Numbered from the stretch's first letter, positions 27,280 through 35,905 are shown. The stretch: DNA of 42,902 bases from Mycobacterium sp. E1747 (GCF_001667775.1 NZ_LZJI01000098.1:1-42902), one strand, 5' to 3'. A program made the numbers and translations. Notes: generated by a model from the sequence alone, not told the origin.

Positions 27280-27898
27280 ACATTCGAGTATGCCACCCGC
27301 GGCCGACAGAATCTCGGCCCAAGGTCCGGTCTGCCTTGGTGACACAGCGGTAGAGCTCCTCGCCGTACGGGACGACAATTGCGGCGACGACACCCGCCCC
27401 GACAGCGGCGAGGTAGCCGCCCGGCAGGGAATTCTGCTTCCACCGCAGCCGCCATGCATCCCGCGAGCGCGCGCCGCGCATCAGCTCGCGCATCTCCCGC
27501 CAGTGCAGGCAACCGAGGGCCGAGGCAGCCATGATGGGCATGGACTCCAAGAAGCTGTGCACGTGCTGCTCCCACGTGGTCACCCGGCGCCCACTGTGCT
27601 CGGCAGTGCTCACATCCCACAGCGCGGTGGCCTCGTGGGCGGCAATCGACGCCAGTATGGTGCTCAGCACCAGAGGGTTGATCTCACAAAGCAAGACAAG
27701 GGTGATCGGTACGCCGACTTCGGCCATCATCAACAGGTGGATCAACGACTCACGCGTTCCTGCCGTTATCTCAATCCGGCTGCGGCGGTGCTGATTCCAA
27801 TCCAACAGGGCGGGGATGAACCAAGCGGGCAGCAGACCGTACATCAAATAACGCAGCAGCGCTGTTTCGGAGTCGTTGGCCTGATCCGGAACGCGCAT
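27230..27898 (-). CDS. Integral membrane protein, function unknown, 3' end overlapping the 13E12 gene
   Basis: 222 residues from ATG 27898; GTG 27946 is an upstream alternative. Several hydrophobic segments are clear: LMYGLLPAWFIPALL near 18-32, MAEVGVPITLVLLCEI and LVLSTILASIAAHE at about 55-95, SMPIMAASALGCLHW near 120-135, and YLAAVGAGVVAAIVVPYG near 165-182. Conserved polar spots include ALLDWNQHRRSRIE, ETAGT-like ITAGTRESLIHLLM, and WEQHVHSFLE, with several His that could bind metal. I recall similar proteobacterial proteins, sometimes misnamed diguanylate cyclases, but there is no GGDEF here. The last 17 codons lie inside the 13E12 coding region, so the C-terminus may have been altered when that element arrived. 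Confidence 0.72.
   Translation of the reverse strand: MRVPDQANDSETALLRYLMYGLLPAWFIPALLDWNQHRRSRIEITAGTRESLIHLLMMAEVGVPITLVLLCEINPLVLSTILASIAAHEATALWDVSTAEHSGRRVTTWEQHVHSFLESMPIMAASALGCLHWREMRELMRGARSRDAWRLRWKQNSLPGGYLAAVGAGVVAAIVVPYGEELYRCVTKADRTLGRDSVGRGWHTRMYVRFPGAVGGGDRRDG
27272..27287 (-). promoter_or_regulatory. SOS (LexA) box overlapping the 13E12 start codon
   Basis: TCGAACATACATTCGA at 27272-27287 matches the mycobacterial SOS box TCGAAC-N4-GTTCGA at 11 of 12 fixed positions. On the minus strand the start codon of the 13E12 gene lies within it, and a CATACT hexamer 7 nt before the ATG could be the -10 element of a leaderless promoter. LexA binding here would cover the transcription start itself. 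LexA control of 13E12 members is known in M. tuberculosis (from memory). Confidence 0.75.
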
Positions 27899-27979
27899 CC
27901 GCCGACGCAGCCCGATCGTCGTCCGTTTTGTCCCTTGGTGTCGCACATGCGCCCTGTACCCCGCGCGACAGCGCCGAAA

Positions 27980-28831
27980 CTACGGTCGGGGTCGCCGGCT
28001 GACGAACTCGCGGCGCGCGCCGGTCAGCGGATCGTCGAACGCGATGCGCCGCGCCAGCAACCTGAGCGGCGTGCTGAAATCGTCGGCCGCCACGTCGACG
28101 ATGTTGGGGTACAACGGATCACCGTCGATCGGCACCCCCAGTGAGGCCATGTGCACGCGCAGTTGATGGGTGCGGCCGGTGCGTGGGGTCAGCCGGTAGA
28201 GCCCGTCCGGGGAAACGAGTTCCACCAGCGTCTCGGCGTTGGGCGGCCCGGCTTCACAGGTGGCCTGCAGTACCCCGCGGCGCTTGACGATTCGGCTGCG
28301 CACCACGCGCGGCAACACCAAAGCGGGGTCGACGGCGGCGCGCGCCAGATAGGTCTTGTGCACCAAACCCCGGGCGAACAGCGTCTGGTATGCGCCGCGC
28401 ACCTCGCGGCGGGCGGTGAACACCAGCACCCCCGCGGTCAGCCGATCGAGGCGGTGGGCTGGGCTCAGCTCCGGCAGCCCCAACTCCCGGCGCAGCCGCA
28501 CCAGCGCCGTCTGCGCCACGTGCCGGCCGCGGGGCATGGTGGCCAGGAAGTGCGGCTTGTCGACGACGACGATGTCGTCGTCTCGATGCAGCACCGGGAT
28601 GTCGCAGGGCACCGGAACCTCGTCTGGCAGCTCCCGGTACAGAAACACGTGCGACCCGGCGGGCAGGAGAGTCGCGTCGTCGACCATCATCCCGTCGGCG
28701 TCGACAACCGGTCCACTCACCGCCCCCGCGCCGAACCGGGCGGTCAACTCGGCGAAGACGGGCCCGCCGCGCAGCCGCACCCGCGCCGGGCCGAGCCCGT
28801 CGCGAACCGGAAGCGGTGCCGGCCTCACCAC
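27980..28831 (-). CDS. RluA-family pseudouridine synthase
   Basis: A 283-residue RNA-modifying enzyme that isomerises uridine to pseudouridine in rRNA or tRNA. The catalytic motif is SPAHRLDRLTAGVLVF, with the conserved Asp in HRLDR; motif I appears as DDDIVVVDKPHFLATMP and the C-terminal motif as TPRTGRTHQLRVHMASLG. The N-terminal 90 residues lack a clear S4 domain. The start is GTG 28831, 4 bp after the glpD2 stop on the same strand, so it is the last gene of lpdA-glpD2-pseudouridine synthase. The target is not readable from sequence. It corresponds to Rv3300c by similarity; in H37Rv phoY1 (Rv3301c) lies between it and glpD2, whereas here the phoU gene is 18 kb away. Confidence 0.9.
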   Translation of the reverse strand: MVRPAPLPVRDGLGPARVRLRGGPVFAELTARFGAGAVSGPVVDADGMMVDDATLLPAGSHVFLYRELPDEVPVPCDIPVLHRDDDIVVVDKPHFLATMPRGRHVAQTALVRLRRELGLPELSPAHRLDRLTAGVLVFTARREVRGAYQTLFARGLVHKTYLARAAVDPALVLPRVVRSRIVKRRGVLQATCEAGPPNAETLVELVSPDGLYRLTPRTGRTHQLRVHMASLGVPIDGDPLYPNIVDVAADDFSTPLRLLARRIAFDDPLTGARREFVSRRPRP

Positions 28832-28835
28832 GCGC

Positions 28836-30590
28836 TCAATTCAACGGCACCGGCTCGAGGATCTCGGCGCGGGCCTCGGGCGCGCTGGCCCGCAACTCGT
28901 CGGCCGACACGTCGTCGGGTTGGGCCTGCGAGAGGATCTCGGCCTCCACCCGCGCGCAGTAGTTTGCCACCTCGCGCTCGATGTCCTGCGTCGTCCAGCC
29001 GAGGACCGGCGCGACCACGTCGGCGACCTCGCGGGCGCAGTCGACGCCGCGGTGCGAGTACTCGATGGAGATCCGCATCCGGCGCGCCAGGATGTCCTCC
29101 AGGTGCAGCGCGCCCTCGGCGGTGACGGCGTAGCGGGCCTCCACCTTGAGGTAGCCCGGCGCCTCCTTGATCGGGCTGAGCAGGTCGGCGTTGCCGGCCG
29201 CCACGCCGAGCACGTCGCCGATCAGCGAGCCGTAGCGATCCAGCAGATGCCGCACTCGGTAGGGATGCAAATCCTGAAGCGCCGCAACGTGTTCCGCCTG
29301 ATTCACCAGGGCGAAGTAGCCGTCGGCGCCCAGCAGGCTGACCTTCTCGGTGATGGACGGCGCCACCCGGGCCGGGACGAATTGCGCCGCGGCGTCGATC
29401 GCGTCGGCGGCCATCACCCGGTAGGTGGTGTACTTGCCGCCGGCGATGGCCACCAGGCCCGGGGCGGGCACCGCCACGGCGTGCTCGCGCGACAGCTTGG
29501 AGGTCTCCTCGCTCTCGCCCGCGAGCAGTGGCCGCAGCCCGGCGTACACGCCGTCGATGTCGGCGTGGGTCAGCGGGATGGCCAGCACGGTGTTGACGGT
29601 TGTGAGGATGTAGTCGATGTCGGCCTTGGTGGCCGCGGGGTGAGCCAGGTCCAGGTTCCAGTCGGTGTCGGTGGTGCCGATGATCCAGTGGCTGCCCCAG
29701 GGGATGACGAACATCACCGATTTCTCGGTGCGCAGGATGATCGCGACGTCGCTGACGATGCGGTCGCGCGGCACCACCACGTGCACGCCCTTGGACGCGC
29801 GCACCTGAAACCGCCCGCGCTGCTTGGACAATGCCTGGATCTCGTCGGTCCACACCCCGGTCGCGTTGACGACGACGTGGCCGCGGACTTCGGTGACCGC
29901 GCCGTCCTCGGAGTCGCGGACCCGCACGCCGGTCACCCGGTCGCCCTCGCGCAGCAACGCGACCACCTGCGTGGAGGAGCGCACCACCGCGCCGTAGTGG
30001 GCGGCCGTGCGCGCGACGGTCATGGTGTGCCGAGCGTCGTCGACGACGGTGTCGTAGTAGCGGATGCCGCCGATCAAGGCGCTGCGTTTGAGGCCAGGGC
30101 TCAACCGCAAAGCACCGGCCCGAGTCAAATGCTTTTGCGCGGGAACGGATTTCGCGCCGCCCATCCGGTCGTAGAGGAAGATGCCCGCGGCGACGTAGGG
30201 GCGCTCCCACACGCGGTTTGTCAGCGGAAACAAAAACGGCATCGGCTTGACCAGGTGCGGCGCCAAGGTGGTCAGCGACAGCTCGCGCTCATACAGCGCC
30301 TCGCGCACCAACCCGAACTCCAGCTGCTCGAGATAGCGCAACCCGCCGTGGAACATCTTCGACGAGCGGCTGGAGGTGCCCGACGCGAAATCGCGCGCCT
30401 CCACCAACGCCACCTTCAGCCCCCGGGTGGCGGCGTCCAACGCGCAACCGGAGCCCACCACGCCGCCGCCGATGACGACGACGTCGAACTGCTCGGTGCC
30501 GAGCCGCTCCCAGGCCACCTCGCGGTGCTGCGGTCCCAGCACGGATGCCGGCGAGCCCAACTCGGTGGGCGCGTGCATCGGATCGGTCAC
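28836..30590 (-). CDS. glpD2: FAD-dependent glycerol-3-phosphate dehydrogenase GlpD2
   Basis: A 584-residue flavoprotein that oxidises glycerol-3-phosphate to dihydroxyacetone phosphate and passes electrons to the membrane quinone pool. The FAD-binding Rossmann motif is VVVIGGGVVGSGCALDAATRG near residues 37-57, followed by GTSSRSSKMFHGGLRYL, typical of GlpD. WGSHWIIGTTDTDW and AGGKYTTYRVMA are family motifs, and a C-terminal helical domain (EGALHLEDILARRMRI) follows. Length and sequence closely match my memory of Rv3302c. It lies 53 bp downstream of lpdA and 4 bp upstream of the pseudouridine synthase gene; lpdA-glpD2 as a redox pair is conserved in mycobacteria. Confidence 0.95.
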   Translation of the reverse strand: MTDPMHAPTELGSPASVLGPQHREVAWERLGTEQFDVVVIGGGVVGSGCALDAATRGLKVALVEARDFASGTSSRSSKMFHGGLRYLEQLEFGLVREALYERELSLTTLAPHLVKPMPFLFPLTNRVWERPYVAAGIFLYDRMGGAKSVPAQKHLTRAGALRLSPGLKRSALIGGIRYYDTVVDDARHTMTVARTAAHYGAVVRSSTQVVALLREGDRVTGVRVRDSEDGAVTEVRGHVVVNATGVWTDEIQALSKQRGRFQVRASKGVHVVVPRDRIVSDVAIILRTEKSVMFVIPWGSHWIIGTTDTDWNLDLAHPAATKADIDYILTTVNTVLAIPLTHADIDGVYAGLRPLLAGESEETSKLSREHAVAVPAPGLVAIAGGKYTTYRVMAADAIDAAAQFVPARVAPSITEKVSLLGADGYFALVNQAEHVAALQDLHPYRVRHLLDRYGSLIGDVLGVAAGNADLLSPIKEAPGYLKVEARYAVTAEGALHLEDILARRMRISIEYSHRGVDCAREVADVVAPVLGWTTQDIEREVANYCARVEAEILSQAQPDDVSADELRASAPEARAEILEPVPLN

Positions 30591-30643
30591 GGCAGAGGAC
30601 TCCTCACCCGGTTACTCGCCAGTAGGACGGTGTCGAACCCAGG

Positions 30644-32059
30644 CTAGTCCAGATCGTCGTGGGCCATCAGGCGACGAGCGGCCTCGGTGATCGATCCGGA
30701 CAGCGACGGGTAAACGGCCAGCGTCTGGGCCAGCTCGTTGACGGTGATGCGGTTCTGGACGGCCACCGCGATCGGCAGGATCAGCTCGGAGGCGATCGGG
30801 GCCACCACCACGCCGCCGATCACCACGCCGGTGGACTTGCGGCAGAACATCTTCACGAAACCCTGCCGCAGACCGGACATCTTGGCCCGGGCGTTGGTGC
30901 GCAGCGGCAGCATGATCGTGCGGGCCGACACCGACCCGTCGTCGATCATCGTCTGCGGCACGCCGACGGCCGCGATCTCGGGCCTGGTGAAAACCGTCGC
31001 CGCGACCGTGCGCAACCGGATCGGGCTGACGCCCTCGCCCAGCGCGTGGTACATCGCGATCCGGCCCTGCATGGCGGCCACCGACGCCAGCGGCAGCAGG
31101 CCGGTGCAGTCGCCCGCGGCGTAGATGCCGGCCACCGAGGTCCGCGACACCCGGTCCACGGTCAGGTAACCCCCTCGGCCCAGCTCGATGCCCACCCGGT
31201 CCAGGCCGAGGCCGCCGGTGTTGGGCACCGATCCGATCGTCATCAGTGCGTGGCTGCCCTCGACGGTGCGCCCGTCGGCCAGGGTGACCAGCACGCCGTC
31301 TCCCGTGCGGGTGACCGACTGGGCGCGGGCGTTCTTGACCAGCTCGACACCGCGTTCGGAGAACGCCTCCTCCAGCACCGCCGCGGCGTCGGCGTCCTCG
31401 TAGGGCAGCACCCGGTCCCGGCTGGCGACCACCGTCACCGGAACGCCCAGCTCGGTGTAGGCGTGCACGAACTCGGCGCCGGTGACGCCCGACCCGACCA
31501 CGATCAGGTGTTCGGGCAACGTCTCCAGGTTGTAGAGCTGCCGCCAGGTCAGGATGCGCTCGCCGTCGGGCTGGGCCGACGGCAGGACCCGGGGGCTGGC
31601 GCCGGTCGCGATCAACACGACGTCGGCCTCGAACTCCCGGGTGGTGCCGTCGTGGGCGGTCGCCTTGATGCGGTGGCAGGCCAGCCCGGGCGTGGGGTCG
31701 ATCAGCTCGCCGTGACCGGCCACCACCTGCACGCCCATGCCGAGCAGCTGTTCGGTGATGTCGGCCGACTGCTCGGTGGCGAGTCGCTTGACCCGGGCGT
31801 GGATCCGCGGCAGCGAGATCTTGGCGTCATCGATGTCGATGTCGAATCCCAGCCGCGGCGCCCGGCGCAGCTCGGTGCGCAGCCAGGTCGAGGCGATGAA
31901 CGTCTTGGAGGGCACGCAGTCGTCCAGCACGGCCGCGCCGCCGATGCCGTCGGAGTCGATCACGGTGACGTGCGTGGTGTCGGGGTGGGAGGTGGCGGCC
32001 ACCAGCGCGGCTTCGTAACCGGCAGGGCCGCCACCGAGGATCACGATGCGGGTCGCCAC
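30644..32059 (-). CDS. lpdA: NAD(P)H:quinone reductase LpdA (flavoprotein disulfide reductase family)
   Basis: A 471-residue FAD flavoprotein of the lipoamide-dehydrogenase fold. The start is GTG 32059 (VATRIVILGGGPAGYEAALVA); a candidate leaderless promoter 7 nt upstream supports it. The usual redox-active CxxxxC is missing: the segment reads IGGAAVLDDCVPSKTF with one Cys, as in M. tuberculosis Rv3303c, which acts as a quinone reductase rather than a lipoamide dehydrogenase. The second nucleotide motif is IVVGSGVTGAEFVHAY and the FAD-binding end is IYAAGDCTGLLPLA. The product ends at HDDLD, shorter than the H37Rv protein as I recall it. Transcribed ahead of glpD2. Confidence 0.94.
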   Translation of the reverse strand: MATRIVILGGGPAGYEAALVAATSHPDTTHVTVIDSDGIGGAAVLDDCVPSKTFIASTWLRTELRRAPRLGFDIDIDDAKISLPRIHARVKRLATEQSADITEQLLGMGVQVVAGHGELIDPTPGLACHRIKATAHDGTTREFEADVVLIATGASPRVLPSAQPDGERILTWRQLYNLETLPEHLIVVGSGVTGAEFVHAYTELGVPVTVVASRDRVLPYEDADAAAVLEEAFSERGVELVKNARAQSVTRTGDGVLVTLADGRTVEGSHALMTIGSVPNTGGLGLDRVGIELGRGGYLTVDRVSRTSVAGIYAAGDCTGLLPLASVAAMQGRIAMYHALGEGVSPIRLRTVAATVFTRPEIAAVGVPQTMIDDGSVSARTIMLPLRTNARAKMSGLRQGFVKMFCRKSTGVVIGGVVVAPIASELILPIAVAVQNRITVNELAQTLAVYPSLSGSITEAARRLMAHDDLD

Positions 32060-32066
32060 AGCCCCC

Positions 32067-32072
32067 AACCTA
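32067..32072 (-). promoter_or_regulatory. Candidate leaderless -10 element for lpdA
   Basis: On the minus strand TAGGTT is followed by 7 nt and the GTG start of lpdA at 32059. This TANNNT-to-start spacing is the mycobacterial leaderless pattern. It faces the Rv3304-like promoter 70 bp away. Confidence 0.5.
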
Positions 32073-32140
32073 GCGGGGGAACGCGGGAGGCCGCAGCGCG
32101 GCGACGTCCGCGGGAGAAGACCAGCCGACTGTGGGACGTC

Positions 32141-32146
32141 TAAGAT
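32141..32146 (+). promoter_or_regulatory. Candidate leaderless -10 element for the Rv3304-like gene
   Basis: TAAGAT at 32141-32146 is followed by 6 nt and GTG 32153, so transcription should begin at or next to the start codon. No ribosome site is present in between, which fits a leaderless message. Confidence 0.6.
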
Positions 32147-32152
32147 TTCCCC

Positions 32153-32632
32153 GTGCCGCTCTACGCCGCCTACGGGTCGAACATGGATCCTGAGCAGATG
32201 CTCAAGCGGGCACCCCATTCGCCGATGGCCGGAACCGGCTGGCTACACGGCTGGCGCCTGACGTTCGGGGGCGAGGACATCGGCTGGGAAGGCGCGCTGG
32301 CCACGGTGGTCGAAGACCCGACCTCCAAGGTGTTCGTCGTCCTGTACGACATGACCCCGGCCGACGAGAACAACCTCGACCGGTGGGAGGGCTCGGAGTT
32401 CGGCGTGCACAAGAAGATCCGCTGCCGGGTGGAGCGCATCTCGTCGGACACCAGCACCGACCCCGTGCTGGCGTGGCTGTACGTGCTCGACGCCTGGGAG
32501 GGCGGCCTGCCCTCGGCGCGATACCTGGGCGTGATGGCCGATGCTGCCGAAATCGCCGGAGCACCAAGCGATTACGTGCACAACCTGCGAACCAGGCCGG
32601 CCCACAACATCGGTCCGGGAACGGGCTCCTAA
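32153..32632 (+). CDS. Gamma-glutamylcyclotransferase-like protein (Rv3304 homologue)
   Basis: 159 residues of the GGCT/AIG2-like fold. The N-terminal MPLYAAYGSNMDPEQML contains the YGSN substrate-binding loop, and DRWEGSEFGVHKK provides the Glu expected as acid/base. Family members act on gamma-glutamyl peptides or amines; the substrate is not known here. The start is GTG 32153, supported by a leaderless -10 six bases upstream. It is divergent from lpdA, as Rv3304 is in H37Rv. The next plus-strand gene begins 5 bp after its TAA, so the hydrolase is probably cotranscribed. Confidence 0.88.
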   Translation: MPLYAAYGSNMDPEQMLKRAPHSPMAGTGWLHGWRLTFGGEDIGWEGALATVVEDPTSKVFVVLYDMTPADENNLDRWEGSEFGVHKKIRCRVERISSDTSTDPVLAWLYVLDAWEGGLPSARYLGVMADAAEIAGAPSDYVHNLRTRPAHNIGPGTGS

Positions 32633-32637
32633 GGCCC

Positions 32638-33540
32638 GTGTCGATTCTTTCCACGCCAGTCGTCGCCGACGCACTGGCCCGCACGTTCGCCGCCGTCGTC
32701 AACCCGGCCCCCAAGGCGGCCGTGCGCTTCCCCGAAATCGGCGGCGAGACCTCGCACGTCACCATCCCCGCCCGGCACGGTCCGGTGCCGGCAACCGTCT
32801 ACCATCCGCCGGTCGGCACGACGAGCCCGCCGGTCTACGTCAACGTGCACGGCGGGGGCTTCGTGATCGGGCACCCAGACCAGGACGATCCCTGGTGCCG
32901 GTACCTGGCCGCCAACGCCGGCGTGGCGGTGATCAATCCCGACTATGTGCTGGCGCCGCGGCACCGCTTCCCCGCGGCGCCGCACCAGGTCTACGACGTC
33001 GTCTGCTGGGCGGCGGCCGCCGATCGCGACTGGGACGGCGGGCGGCTGTGCGTCGGGGGCCAGAGCGCGGGCGGCAACCTCAGTGCCGCGGCGGCGCGGC
33101 TGGCGCTGGAGAACGGCGGCCCCCGCATCGCGTTGCAGGTGCTGCACTACGCGCCGCTCGACCTCGTGACGCCCGCCCGCGACAAGCCGTCCAGCGTGGG
33201 CGGCCGCGCCGTCCTGAAACCGTGGATGGGCGAGGTCTTCGACACCGCCTACGTGCCCGACCCCGGGCGGCGGCGCGATCGGCTGGCCTCGCCCGCCTGG
33301 GGCGGCAACGCCGACGGGATCGCCGGCATCGCGCCGGCGCTGGTCGTGACGGCCGAGCACGATCGACTTCGCGACGAGGCCCGCCGCTACGCCGAAAAGC
33401 TCGACGCCGTCGGGGCGTTGGCCGAGTGCTACGAGGTGGCCGGCGTCGACCACGGCTACAACATCATGAGCGACGCGGCCGACGTCACGCTGCGCAGCTA
33501 CGCCCGCATCGCCGAGCACGTCGTGCGGGCCACCCGCTAG
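32638..33540 (+). CDS. Alpha/beta-hydrolase, HSL (hormone-sensitive lipase) family esterase
   Basis: 300 residues from GTG 32638. The HSL oxyanion motif is NVHGGGFVIGHP and the nucleophile elbow GGQSAGGNLS; the Asp is probably in VTAEHDRLRDEA and the His in AGVDHGYNIMS. It is a short-chain ester or lipid hydrolase; mycobacteria have many (Lip family). It lies 5 bp after the GGCT-like gene. Its TAG and that of the converging amiA1 gene share the four bases CTAG at 33537-33540. I do not recall a lipase at this place in H37Rv, so this looks like a lineage-specific insertion or a loss there. Confidence 0.88.
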   Translation: MSILSTPVVADALARTFAAVVNPAPKAAVRFPEIGGETSHVTIPARHGPVPATVYHPPVGTTSPPVYVNVHGGGFVIGHPDQDDPWCRYLAANAGVAVINPDYVLAPRHRFPAAPHQVYDVVCWAAAADRDWDGGRLCVGGQSAGGNLSAAAARLALENGGPRIALQVLHYAPLDLVTPARDKPSSVGGRAVLKPWMGEVFDTAYVPDPGRRRDRLASPAWGGNADGIAGIAPALVVTAEHDRLRDEARRYAEKLDAVGALAECYEVAGVDHGYNIMSDAADVTLRSYARIAEHVVRATR

Positions 33541-34715
33541 GGCAGCGAGAACGCGGCCGACTGCTCGACGATGTTGACCATCACCCGCAGGCCGATCGCC
33601 AGGGCCCGCTCGTCGAGGTCGAACGTCGGCTGGTGCAGGTCCAGCTGCGGCCCCTGGCCCGGCCAGACGCCCAGGCGCGCCATCGCGCCGGGAATCTCCT
33701 CGAGGTACCAGGAGAAGTCCTCGCCGCCGCCGGACTGGCGGGTGTCGGCCAGCGTGTCGGGGCCGATGGCCTCGATCGCGTGGGTGAGGATGCGGGTGGA
33801 GACGTCCTCGTTGACCACAGGCGGCACGCCGCGCCGGTACTGCAGCGTGTGGTCGATGCCCAGCGGGGCCAACAGCGCCGACACCGTTTCGCGGATGATG
33901 TCCTCGAGCCCCACCCAGGTCTGCCGGCTCGCGGTGCGCACGGTGCCGCCCAGCACCCCGGACTGCGGGATGGCGTTGGCGGCCACCCCGGCATTGACCG
34001 CGCCCCACACCAGCACTGTCGCGTTGCGCGGGTCGATGCGGCGGGACAGCACGCCGGGCAGACCGGTGATCAGCGTGCCCAGCCCGTACACCAGGTCGGC
34101 GGTTAGGTGCGGGCGCGACGTGTGCCCGCCCGGCGAGTGCAGCGTGATCTCGATCTGGTCGGCCGCCGAGGTGATCGGGCCGTGCCGGACCGCGATCTTG
34201 CCGACCTCCAGCCGCGGGTCGCAGTGCAGGGCGAAGATGCGCGACACCCCGGTGATGGCGCCTGCGGCGATGGCGTCGATCGCGCCGCCGGGCATCAGCT
34301 CCTCGGCGGCCTGGAAGATCAGGCGCACCCCGACGGGCAGCTGGGGCACCGAGGCCAGGGTCAGCGCGGTGCCGAGCAGGATGGCGGTGTGGGCGTCGTG
34401 CCCGCAGGCGTGGGCGACGTTCGGCATGGTCGAGGTGTAGGGCGCCCCGGTCCGTTCGGCCATGGGCAGCGCGTCCATGTCGGCCCGCAGCGCGATCCTG
34501 GGCTCGTGCTCGGGGCCAAGGTCGCAGACCAGTCCGGTGCCGCCGGGGAGCACCTTGGGGTTCAGCCCGGCGTCGGCCAGCCGCTCGGCGACGAACTGGG
34601 TGGTGGCGTACTCCTGGCGGCCCAGCTCGGGGTAGCGGTGGATGTGCCTGCGCCACTCGACGAGGTCGTCGTGGTGCGCGGCCAGCCAGGACGTGGCGGC
34701 GTCGGCCAGGCTCAT
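33537..34715 (-). CDS. amiA1: M20-family amidohydrolase AmiA1
   Basis: A 392-residue metallopeptidase-like amidohydrolase (M20D; relatives hydrolyse N-acyl amino acids such as hippurate). Metal-site motifs are present: RADMDALPM, HACGHDAHTAILLG, QAAEELMPGGA with the catalytic Glu, and LHCDPRLEVG. The dimerisation domain is inserted after it, as usual, and the C-terminal motif GGGEDFSWYLE is intact. The start at ATG 34715 overlaps the amiB1 stop as ATGA, so amiB1-amiA1 are translationally coupled paralogues. The pair and its position match Rv3305c-Rv3306c. The substrate is unknown. Confidence 0.92.
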   Translation of the reverse strand: MSLADAATSWLAAHHDDLVEWRRHIHRYPELGRQEYATTQFVAERLADAGLNPKVLPGGTGLVCDLGPEHEPRIALRADMDALPMAERTGAPYTSTMPNVAHACGHDAHTAILLGTALTLASVPQLPVGVRLIFQAAEELMPGGAIDAIAAGAITGVSRIFALHCDPRLEVGKIAVRHGPITSAADQIEITLHSPGGHTSRPHLTADLVYGLGTLITGLPGVLSRRIDPRNATVLVWGAVNAGVAANAIPQSGVLGGTVRTASRQTWVGLEDIIRETVSALLAPLGIDHTLQYRRGVPPVVNEDVSTRILTHAIEAIGPDTLADTRQSGGGEDFSWYLEEIPGAMARLGVWPGQGPQLDLHQPTFDLDERALAIGLRVMVNIVEQSAAFSLP

Positions 34716-35905
34716 GCGTGCGCCCGCCGTTCTTGCGCGGCCATCACCCGGTCGCGTTGAGCCGCTGTCTGCGCCAGCTGAACGACCGTGCGGGCCAGCA
34801 TGATCGCGCCCTCGACGACCGCCCGGTCGGCGCTGGGTCCACCGGCCGCAGCGGCGAACTCACGCTGGTGCACGGTCGCGCCGCCCGCGTCGACCCCGAC
34901 CACCGGATGGATGCCCGGCAGCACCTGGGTGACGTTGCCCATGTCCGTACTGCCCATGGGCAGCGCCGCCTCGAACTCGCGGGCCACCGGCTCGCGGCCG
35001 AGCCGGCGCATCTCCTCGCGGAAGACGTCGGCTAGCCATTCGTCGGGATGCAGTTCGTCGTATGCCGGCGCGGGGTTGTCGATTTCGTACTCGCAGCCGG
35101 TGGCCAGCGCGCCCGCGGCGAAGCACGCGTACATCCTGCCCTCCAGCTGTCTCAGCGAATCCGACTCGACCGCCCGCATCGCATACTGCAGCGTCGCATG
35201 TCCGGGGATGACGTTGACCGCCTGCCCGCCGTCGGTGACGATCCCGTGCACCATTTGACCCGGGGCCAGCTGCTGCCGCAACAACCCGACGGCCACCTGC
35301 GCGACGGTCACGGCGTCGGCGGCGTTGATGCCCTGATGCGGCGCGACGGCGGCGTGGGATTCCTTGCCGCGATAGTGCACGATCGCCTCCGACAGCGCCA
35401 GTGAGCGGGCCGCGGCGATGTCGGCGGGGCCCGGGTGCACCATCACCGCCGCCGCCACGTCGTCGAACACCCCTGCCCGCAGCAGCAGCTCCTTGCCGCC
35501 GCCCGCCTCCTCGGCCGGGGTACCGATCAGCGCCACCCGCAGGCCCAGGTCGTCGGCCACCTCGGCCAGCGCCAGCGCGGCGCCAACCGCCGAGGCGGCG
35601 ATGATGTTGTGGCCGCAGGCGTGGCCGATCTCGGGCAGCGCGTCGTACTCGGCGCACACCCCGATGGTCAGCGGCCCGCTGCCGAAGTCGGCGCGAAAGG
35701 CCGTGTCCAGGCCGCCGGCCGGCGCGGTGAGCTCGAAACCGCGCTCGGCGACCAGCGCCTGGGTCTTGGCGCAGCTGCGATGCTCGGCGAACGCCAGCTC
35801 GGGCTCGGCGTGGATGGCGTGGGATAGCTCAACGAGGTCGGAGCCACGTCGCCGCACGACATCCTCGACCCTGTCTGAGGGGTGGTCCGATGCGGTGGTG
35901 GGCAT
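34712..35905 (-). CDS. amiB1: M20-family amidohydrolase AmiB1
   Basis: A 397-residue M20 amidohydrolase, paralogous to AmiA1 next to it. The start is ATG 35905 (MPTTASDHPSDRVEDVV), preceded by a GATACT hexamer six bases upstream that could be a leaderless -10. Motifs: ECDALP-like CAEYDALPEIGHACGHN, GTPAEEAGGGKELLL with the catalytic Glu, and VHPGPADIAA. The family includes p-aminobenzoyl-glutamate hydrolase subunits; an AB heterodimer with AmiA1 is possible but unproven. The reading frame continues upstream over the cutinase gene, which is an artefact of high GC. Confidence 0.92.
   Translation of the reverse strand: MPTTASDHPSDRVEDVVRRRGSDLVELSHAIHAEPELAFAEHRSCAKTQALVAERGFELTAPAGGLDTAFRADFGSGPLTIGVCAEYDALPEIGHACGHNIIAASAVGAALALAEVADDLGLRVALIGTPAEEAGGGKELLLRAGVFDDVAAAVMVHPGPADIAAARSLALSEAIVHYRGKESHAAVAPHQGINAADAVTVAQVAVGLLRQQLAPGQMVHGIVTDGGQAVNVIPGHATLQYAMRAVESDSLRQLEGRMYACFAAGALATGCEYEIDNPAPAYDELHPDEWLADVFREEMRRLGREPVAREFEAALPMGSTDMGNVTQVLPGIHPVVGVDAGGATVHQREFAAAAGGPSADRAVVEGAIMLARTVVQLAQTAAQRDRVMAAQERRAHA

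Noticed and set aside
30644..32059. LpdA as a genuine lipoamide dehydrogenase
   Set aside because: The redox-active cysteine pair is absent (one Cys in GGAAVLDDCVPSK), consistent with the known quinone-reductase role of its homologue.
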